Assembly (NCBI GenBank): GCA_035327305.1
Contig: DAOLDL010000005.1
Span: forward strand, 1 to 64,000
Length of the DNA stretch: 64,000 nt
Direction of reading: 5' to 3'
Source of the DNA: CALMUP01 sp035327305
Lineage (GTDB): Bacteria; Verrucomicrobiota; Kiritimatiellia; CAIVKH01
Positions within the stretch are counted from its first letter, which is position 1. Each line of letters opens with the position of its first letter. Made by a program: the position numbers and the translations under genes. Of the stretch, positions 60,013 through 64,000 are shown in pieces. The notes beneath the pieces were generated by a model. It saw only the letters and a list, made by a program, of their open reading frames with translations, had not been told where the DNA came from and did not search any database.

Positions 60013-60957
60013 ATGAACAGCGGGAAAAAAAATCCGACAACCGGTCTGGCGCTGGGCAGTGGAGGCGCAAGGGGGTGGGCGCACCTGGGGGTTTTAAAGG
60101 CGCTCAATGAACGAGGCATTCAGGTCGATGCCATCGCCGGAGCCAGCATCGGTGCGCTGGTGGGTGGTTTTGCCGCCGCTGATCGTATCCGTGAATTGGA
60201 AGCGTTGCTTTCCGGTCTGGACCTAAAACGCGTGTTGTACTTGTTTGCCGGGAAAACCCTGCCCAGATCCGGATTGGTTGATGGTCGTAAAATCGTCGAG
60301 TTGATCAGGCGTCACGTCGGGGCGATCAATATTGAGGAACTTCCGATTCCTTATGCCGCGGTGGCTACCGACCTTGCCACCGGCGATGAAATTGTAATGG
60401 ACCGGGGCGATGCCGTGCTTGCCATTCGCGCCAGCATTTCCATTCCCGGCGTGTTCACTCCGGTCAAGGTCGGCAGTCAGTTTCTGGTGGATGGGGGGTT
60501 GGTAAATCCGCTCCCCGTCAGTTGTCTTCGCACTATGGGATGTAAACGCGTCATCGCGGTGAATTTGCATGGCGGGGAACCGCCACCGCTGAATCGGCCG
60601 ATCATTCCAATCCCGCAAAAGAAGTCGAAAAAGGTCGGCGACTGGCCGGCAAACAGTTCGGGCGCAACCACAATGGAGTGGTTTCTGCGCCAGCGGGACA
60701 AACTGGGCGCCGCCGCCCAGGAATCCCTTCAACGCTGGTTGACCCAGTCGACTGAACCCAATTTGCTGGCGGTCATGGGCAACACGGTGGATATCGTGTC
60801 CGCGCGATTAATCGAGTTTTCATTGAAGCAGTATCCCCCGGATGTGTTGATTGAGCCGTCGTTGGCGTCGATCGGGCACATGGAATTTCATCGAGTAAGC
60901 GAGGCGGTATCATTGGGATACGACGCGGCGGTTCGTGCGCTGAATCGCGAGAGTTGA
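60013..60957 (+). CDS. Patatin-like phospholipase (RssA-type)
   Basis: A 314-residue lipid hydrolase. The oxyanion glycine loop is LALGSGGARGWAHLGVL, the nucleophile sits in GASIGALVGG (GxSxG), and the catalytic Asp in VDGGLVNPLP. No signal peptide. Members hydrolyse lipid acyl esters; RssA-type ones are bacterial and of unclear role. I chose the ATG at 60013; one at 59992 is possible. It is the first gene of a plus-strand run leading to lpxK, waaF and msbA. Confidence 0.88.
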   Translation: MNSGKKNPTTGLALGSGGARGWAHLGVLKALNERGIQVDAIAGASIGALVGGFAAADRIRELEALLSGLDLKRVLYLFAGKTLPRSGLVDGRKIVELIRRHVGAINIEELPIPYAAVATDLATGDEIVMDRGDAVLAIRASISIPGVFTPVKVGSQFLVDGGLVNPLPVSCLRTMGCKRVIAVNLHGGEPPPLNRPIIPIPQKKSKKVGDWPANSSGATTMEWFLRQRDKLGAAAQESLQRWLTQSTEPNLLAVMGNTVDIVSARLIEFSLKQYPPDVLIEPSLASIGHMEFHRVSEAVSLGYDAAVRALNRES

Positions 60958-61046
60958 CACCCTTCCAACGGTTTGCTTGCCTTGACGGGTTGTGCCAATT
61001 GATGGCAACATGCCCGTTTTCATCAATTTTTAGCGATGTGGTTATC

Positions 61047-62207
61047 ATGAGTACGCGTTTAGAACGCTTTGAAGAATATATACTTAGCATTATTGAGGAC
61101 CGGCAGAAAGGGAAACGCCACTTGCCGGTGCGTATATTCCTGACCTTTTTATCCGGTATTTTCCTTGGATTAGTGCAATTCCGTCTGTGGCTCTATAAGG
61201 TGGGTTTGTTGCGGCATCACGCAATCGGTTGCCAGGTAATAAGCATCGGCAACCTGACGGTCGGCGGAACGGGGAAAACGCCCATCGTGGAAATTTTTGC
61301 CCGGACGCTTCAAAAGAGCGGGCGCAAAGTGGCCATTTTAAGTCGCGGGTACAAGAAGGAAGAAGAGACATTTTACCAGAAATTTCTGCGATTGATCACA
61401 TTCAAGCCGTTGATAACGCCGCCGCGTGTCGTATCCGACGGCGAGCATTTATTGCTGGATTCCTCCATGAGCGGTGACGAACCCTTCATGCTGGCCGGGA
61501 ACCTCAAGGATGTGGTGGTTATTGTGGATAAAAACCGTGTACGGGCCGGCGCCTGGGCCATCAATAAGTTCGGTTGCGATACGCTGATTCTGGACGATGG
61601 TTTCCAATATATGTCTTTAAAGCACCGCCTGGATATCGTGTTGGTTGACCGCACCAATCCGTTTGGCAACCGCCGACTTCTGCCCCGCGGCATTCTTCGC
61701 GAGCCGGTACGCAATATCAAGCGTGCGGGGTTTATATTCATTACAAAATCCAACGGCGATGGCGCGGAAGAGTTGAAAAAAGATCTTCGCAAATACAACA
61801 GCGAGGCGGAAATCGTGGAGTGCCGGCATTGCCCCCGCTACTTGAAAAATGTCTACAGCGAAGAAACCCAGCCGCTGGAGTTTCTTAAAGGTATGAAAAT
61901 CGCCGCCATATCCGGAATCGCCCGTCCGGAAGGTTTCGAGTATGAGCTGAAGCGTCTGGGCGCCGACGTTGTTTATCACAGCCGCTATGCGGATCACCAT
62001 CGATATACCCAGCAGGAAATCATCAATTGCATCAACGAAAGCATGAACCATCAGGCAACCATTATCGTCACCACGGAAAAGGATGCCGTGCGCTTCCCCT
62101 TGATTGAACGCCGGGATATCCCCATTTATTTCATGCGGGTGGAAATTGAAATGTTGAGCGGAGAAGAGAAGTTTCATGAGTGGATCAATCGCATCTGCTT
62201 CCGCTGA
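61047..62207 (+). CDS. lpxK: Tetraacyldisaccharide 4'-kinase
   Basis: A 386-residue inner-membrane kinase that phosphorylates the 4'-position of the lipid A precursor. The Walker A is in NLTVGGTGKTPIVEIFAR, after a membrane-proximal helix; the later ILDDGFQYMSLKHRLDIVLVD is typical. A short N-terminal helix (RLERFEEYILSII) precedes it. The ATG at 61047 is preferred; a TTG at 60954 would overlap the patatin stop. Its 3' end overlaps the heptosyltransferase gene by 32 bp. Confidence 0.92.
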   Translation: MSTRLERFEEYILSIIEDRQKGKRHLPVRIFLTFLSGIFLGLVQFRLWLYKVGLLRHHAIGCQVISIGNLTVGGTGKTPIVEIFARTLQKSGRKVAILSRGYKKEEETFYQKFLRLITFKPLITPPRVVSDGEHLLLDSSMSGDEPFMLAGNLKDVVVIVDKNRVRAGAWAINKFGCDTLILDDGFQYMSLKHRLDIVLVDRTNPFGNRRLLPRGILREPVRNIKRAGFIFITKSNGDGAEELKKDLRKYNSEAEIVECRHCPRYLKNVYSEETQPLEFLKGMKIAAISGIARPEGFEYELKRLGADVVYHSRYADHHRYTQQEIINCINESMNHQATIIVTTEKDAVRFPLIERRDIPIYFMRVEIEMLSGEEKFHEWINRICFR

Positions 62208-63207
62208 TCCTTCAACCCGCACCGTGCGGCGCGATCTGGTCATCAGCGTCAATTGGATCGGTGACGCCATCATGGCCATGCCCGCGCTTCAGTTGTACCG
62301 CCGCCTTCACCCCGATCGGTACATCGCCGTGCTTGCCCGCGGTGTCATCGCTGATTTGTGGAACATGCACGCCGCGCCGGATGAGGTAATTCGCTATGAT
62401 CAACGCCCGGGATTTTTCAGTCCGCTGTTTGATGATCTGCGCAACCGCTATTTTGATCAGGCATGGATTCTGCCCAATTCTTTTCGCTCGGCATGGATGG
62501 CATTTCGCTCCGGAATCGCTCGTCGTTCCGCGATGGCCGGCGGCTGGCGAAGACCTCTGCTGAATGACGTGCCGGAACGAAAAGTCTCGCAAAACCGCCT
62601 TCATCAAAGTTGGGAATACATTGAGCTGATGGCTCGGGATTACAAGCTGGATCAAATTCCCCGTCCGGAATTGGCGATGGAAACGTCGCAAATACATGAA
62701 ATTCAGTCGCGAATGAAATCGTGGTCTCTGCCGGCCATCGGCATGATTCCCGGCGCGGCGCGTGGCCCGTCCAAGCGTTGGCCGGCCGGCCATTTTGAGG
62801 CTCTGGCACTCAAAATGGCCCGCGACCAGTATCACATTGTGCTTTTCGGCGGCCATGACGATGCTCCTATATGCGATGAATTGGTGAAACGCATAGGCGC
62901 ACAGGCAACCAGTTTGGCCGGAAGGACTTCGTTGCTGGAGTGGGCGGCCATGATGAAGAGCTGTGATTTAATCGTGGCCAATGACAGCGGGGGAATGCAT
63001 CTGGCCGCCGCGCTTGGCGTACCGGTGGTGGCATTGTATGGAATGACGGATCCAGGCCGCACCGGCCCGATTGGCGACCGATGCACGGTGATACAACACA
63101 GCCGGCGTCGTTCCCGGGATATTGCGCGAAATTCCGTGGAGGCGGAGAAAAGCCTGGCTTCCATTCAGCCCGAGGAAGTGTACCTTGCGGTCAAGGCCAT
63201 GCTTTGA
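62176..63207 (+). CDS. waaF: LPS heptosyltransferase (WaaF/GT9 type)
   Basis: A 343-residue GT9 enzyme. SVNWIGDAIMAMPALQLYRRLHP near the N-terminus and the C-terminal NDSGGMHLAAALGVPVVALYG are the signatures of ADP-heptose:LPS heptosyltransferase II. It would add heptose to the inner core of LPS. Its ATG at 62176 lies inside lpxK, 32 bases before the lpxK stop, so the two are translationally coupled. It fits a lipid A/core block with waaA and msbA. Confidence 0.9.
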   Translation: MSGSIASASADPSTRTVRRDLVISVNWIGDAIMAMPALQLYRRLHPDRYIAVLARGVIADLWNMHAAPDEVIRYDQRPGFFSPLFDDLRNRYFDQAWILPNSFRSAWMAFRSGIARRSAMAGGWRRPLLNDVPERKVSQNRLHQSWEYIELMARDYKLDQIPRPELAMETSQIHEIQSRMKSWSLPAIGMIPGAARGPSKRWPAGHFEALALKMARDQYHIVLFGGHDDAPICDELVKRIGAQATSLAGRTSLLEWAAMMKSCDLIVANDSGGMHLAAALGVPVVALYGMTDPGRTGPIGDRCTVIQHSRRRSRDIARNSVEAEKSLASIQPEEVYLAVKAML

Positions 63208-63273
63208 TGCATGACCATTTGTATCCGTTCTTCGCAAAGTTTGATATAACCGCTCAATACAAATGAATCCGAA

Positions 63274-64000
63274 ATGAATAACAAGGTCGAACAACCGAAA
63301 TCAGTCAATCCGTGGATCACGTATCGCCGGCTTCTCGGATTTGCTTTTCGCTATCGCGGACGGCTGGCGCTCGGTTTGCTGTGCGGATTGATGTATGGCG
63401 GAGCCAATGGCGCATTCATGTGGGTGCTGAAGGGCGGATTTGACACCGTGTTCAGCATTACCGACGCAGGCATGAAGGAAATCCTGCTGGTCATGTTGCT
63501 CATCCCCTTGGTGGGATTGATCCGTGGCATCTCCGAATATGCGAGCAAGTACTTCATCCAGTGGGTGGGGCATCGCGTTGTGATGGATTTGCGTGATGCG
63601 ATTTTCGCGCACATCAACCGCTTGTCGCTGGCCTACTTTATTCAAAGCCGGACCGGCGACATCATTTCCCGTACCACCAACGATACTACTGTCGTCCAAA
63701 GTTCGGTGTCCAACGTGGTTGAAGATATCGCCAAGGAGCCGGCGACCATCATTGCGATGATCGTGTTTATCCTGACGCTTGACCCCATGCTTGCATTGAT
63801 CAGCATCGTGCTGTTTCCCGTATGTATCTTGCCGGTCATCATGTTTGGAAAACGCGTGAGGCGATTTGCCCGTGAATCTCAACAGCGTATTGCCGATATT
63901 GTTTCCATCATTCAGGAAGGCGTTTCCTGTGTGCGAATTATCAAGGCGTTTGGCATGGAGAAATACGAGCAGGACCGGTTCCATCGCCAGAATTCCCTTT
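63274..64000 (+). CDS. msbA: Lipid A/ABC exporter MsbA (N-terminal part, cut by the window end)
   Basis: The frame is open from the ATG at 63274 to the window end, giving 242 residues of the membrane domain. The start reads MNNKVEQPKSVNPWITYRR. LAYFIQSRTGDIISRTTNDT near residue 125 and an EGVSCVRIIKAFGMEKYEQ end are typical of the MsbA/ABC exporter transmembrane domain; the ATPase part is outside the window. An ATG at 63263 leads only to a four-codon frame. MsbA flips lipid A across the inner membrane. It follows waaF by 66 bp. Confidence 0.88.
   Translation, partial: MNNKVEQPKSVNPWITYRRLLGFAFRYRGRLALGLLCGLMYGGANGAFMWVLKGGFDTVFSITDAGMKEILLVMLLIPLVGLIRGISEYASKYFIQWVGHRVVMDLRDAIFAHINRLSLAYFIQSRTGDIISRTTNDTTVVQSSVSNVVEDIAKEPATIIAMIVFILTLDPMLALISIVLFPVCILPVIMFGKRVRRFARESQQRIADIVSIIQEGVSCVRIIKAFGMEKYEQDRFHRQNSL

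Overview
The window is a gene-dense stretch of a bacterial chromosome. No gap between genes exceeds 300 bases (the longest is about 278 bases, 6456-6733). I see no rRNA, tRNA, insertion sequence, prophage or CRISPR array. The organism is a Gram-negative, LPS-making diderm: lpxK, waaA (Kdo transferase), a WaaF-type heptosyltransferase and the start of msbA are present, with predicted outer-membrane barrels and exported proteins. Base composition looks moderate (about half GC by eye) and even. The zinc-finger-free TopA with C-terminal repeats, the altered CdsA signature and the gene order fit the PVC group (Kiritimatiellota/Lentisphaerota/Verrucomicrobiota-like). That assignment is inference from family knowledge, not proof.

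Layout. 1-3743: a binding protein fused to a TRIC/UPF0126 membrane domain, then sucC-sucD. 3885-6455 (minus): uppP followed by an asparagine-synthase-like protein lacking the glutaminase cysteine. 6734-8561: a YacP-like NYN protein with an Arg-rich tail, its terminator, and an NAD-type isocitrate dehydrogenase. 8562-15823: a surface-glycan block with GT2, GT4, a GT39-like membrane transferase, a YbhN-type membrane protein, and the trio SxtJ - carbamoyltransferase - DUF5989. 15936-21971: purA, uppS, cdsA, rseP and a GH13 amylase. 22014-26756: a tight operon of an AhpD-like protein, a NYN-LOTUS protein, a leaderless NMT1/THI5-like protein and a one-module A-T-TE NRPS-like enzyme. 26702-30615 (minus): gdhA, then a degenerate KaiC-like domain fused to a PEP-synthase-type ATP-binding domain.

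30719-43929: a HhH protein with an iron-sulfur cysteine cluster, a membrane-anchored coiled-coil protein, dprA-topA-xer-waaA-DUF2007, and then cobalamin adenosyltransferase-murB-flavoprotein reductase-DnaJ-like, ending with an SDR-DUF2867 protein. 44103-53442: a serine hydrolase, an MDR oxidoreductase, aspS, accA, a LysM-L,D-transpeptidase, a divergent Ser/Thr kinase, a putative barrel, comF and accD. 53487-64000: folC, an exported archaemetzincin-like protein, serS, tilS, an OMP, a tautomerase, trmB, a patatin, lpxK, waaF and a truncated msbA.

How the genes work together. Most are housekeeping for envelope building (uppP, uppS, cdsA, murB, waaA, lpxK, waaF, msbA, accA, accD), central carbon and nitrogen metabolism (sucCD, idh, gdhA) and translation (aspS, serS, tilS, trmB). 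The less explained parts are the 22-29 kb segment, the carbamoyltransferase trio, the Fe-S HhH protein, and several domain fusions or degenerate enzymes listed under findings.
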